Assembly (NCBI GenBank): GCA_029259815.1
Contig: JAJDEJ010000331.1
Location: forward strand, 1 to 34,603
Direction: 5' to 3'
Length of the DNA stretch: 34,603 nt
Source of the DNA: Planctomycetaceae bacterium
Lineage (GTDB): Bacteria > Planctomycetota > Planctomycetia > Planctomycetales > Planctomycetaceae
Positions 34,191 to 34,603 of the stretch are shown here, piece after piece (position 1 is the first letter of the stretch; the number at the start of each line of letters is the position of its first letter). The translations under genes were made by a program, and so were the position numbers. The notes beneath the pieces are model-generated. The model made no database searches. It worked only from the letters and a program-made list of their open reading frames with translations, and was not told the DNA's origin.

Positions 34191-34603
34191 TCACCTCCCT
34201 GCACGAATCACGACGTGCTCCGCCTTCGCGGCGTCCGGTTCGGGATAGTCGCTGCGGTAGTGGACGCCGCGGCTTTCGGTGCGTTGTTGGGCGGAGGCGA
34301 TCATCAGCTGGGCGACGAGCAGCATGTTCTGGAGTTCCCAACCTTCGACCGTGTCGAACTCGCGGGCGGAGACGTAACGGTCCCAGAACTCGACCTGCTT
34401 TGCGGCTTCGGCGAGACCTTCGGCTTCGCGGCGGATGCCCACGTTTCGCCACATGATGGCCGAGAGGGAGTTTTGCAGGTCAGTGAGGTCGAGGGTTTCT
34501 TCCTTCTCGGGAGGTGGCCAGTCAGACGACAGTGGCAACACGGTGAAGTCGTCGTCGATCTTGAGTGCGGCGTCCGAGGCTCCTGTGCCCGCAGCTCGTC
34601 CGT
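34191..34603 (-). CDS. nadB: L-aspartate oxidase, C-terminal part (cut by window edge)
   Basis: The frame is open to the window end and reads GRAAGTGASDAALKIDDDFTV, then the helical C-terminal domain. That domain has LQNSLSAIMWRNVGIRREAEGL and ends in GWELQNMLLVAQLMIASAQQ, RTESRGVHYRSDYPEPD. These are hallmark motifs of L-aspartate oxidase, a flavoenzyme that makes iminoaspartate in NAD synthesis; the ESRG(V/A)HYR motif with its arginine is shared with succinate dehydrogenase flavoproteins. The YPEPD ending and short C-terminus favour NadB. About 137 residues are present, and the FAD domain lies beyond the window. Confidence 0.88.
   Translation of the reverse strand, partial: GRAAGTGASDAALKIDDDFTVLPLSSDWPPPEKEETLDLTDLQNSLSAIMWRNVGIRREAEGLAEAAKQVEFWDRYVSAREFDTVEGWELQNMLLVAQLMIASAQQRTESRGVHYRSDYPEPDAAKAEHVVIRAGR

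Noticed and set aside
33412-34199. Target-site duplication around the Uma2 inverted repeats
   Set aside because: Only a 9-bp inverted match (GGGAGGTGA / TCACCTCCC) is seen outside the arms, not a direct duplication; may be chance.
1-34603. CRISPR array or rRNA genes
   Set aside because: No regularly spaced repeat-spacer pattern with unique spacers and no rRNA signature was seen; the only regular array is the 23-bp iterons.

Overview
The window looks like a chromosome segment of a planctomycete (Planctomycetota). The main support is a PVC-type membrane-bound dehydrogenase fused to a C-terminal CxxCH cytochrome domain (22449-25643). Typical of this group too are the short SecA-like ATPase, the M50-HlyD and GAF-HlyD export proteins, and the many dispersed palindromic repeats. 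No strain can be named from the sequence alone.

Layout. (1) 1-2863 is the end of an integrated element with plasmid ancestry: a broken RepA-like replication gene, a relic iteron origin with DnaA-box-like sites, an excisionase-type regulator and a tyrosine integrase split by an in-frame TAG, next to a tRNA-Pro(TGG). The RepA relic carries a 135-bp MITE with a perfect 10-bp target duplication. (2) 2864-9603 is mostly chromosomal: a possible broken zinc-ribbon gene, parB with two parS-like sites near it, a GT39-type membrane glycosyltransferase, a TPR protein followed by a short SecA, and a ParE-like toxin with its antitoxin. (3) 9618-18136 is a trans-envelope export locus: GAF-HlyD, divergent HlyD, PqqD-like/M50 protease/HlyD, and a TolC-type outer-membrane lipoprotein. 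No ABC or RND pump is visible in it. A second identical MITE lies in it in the opposite orientation. (4) 18213-26145 holds housekeeping and lineage genes: rpsA, a family 4 uracil-DNA glycosylase, a small secreted Tyr/Pro-rich protein, the PVC cytochrome protein and a small zinc-ribbon membrane protein. (5) 26470-33313 encodes a complete RND efflux set: TolC-type channel on one strand, and RND permease plus adaptor on the other. (6) 33433-34603 holds a Uma2-type nuclease gene bracketed by inverted repeats, and the 3' part of nadB, cut by the window edge.

The most notable observations are the MITE family with exact 10-bp duplications, one copy of which inactivated repA; the four-unit 23-bp iteron array beside that relic; two REP doublets with the same 62-bp internal spacing; a 39-bp perfect palindrome kept in frame inside a glycosyltransferase gene; and the pump-less M50/HlyD/TolC export locus, the best candidate here for a poorly described system. 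All protein calls rest on motifs read by eye; no database search was run.
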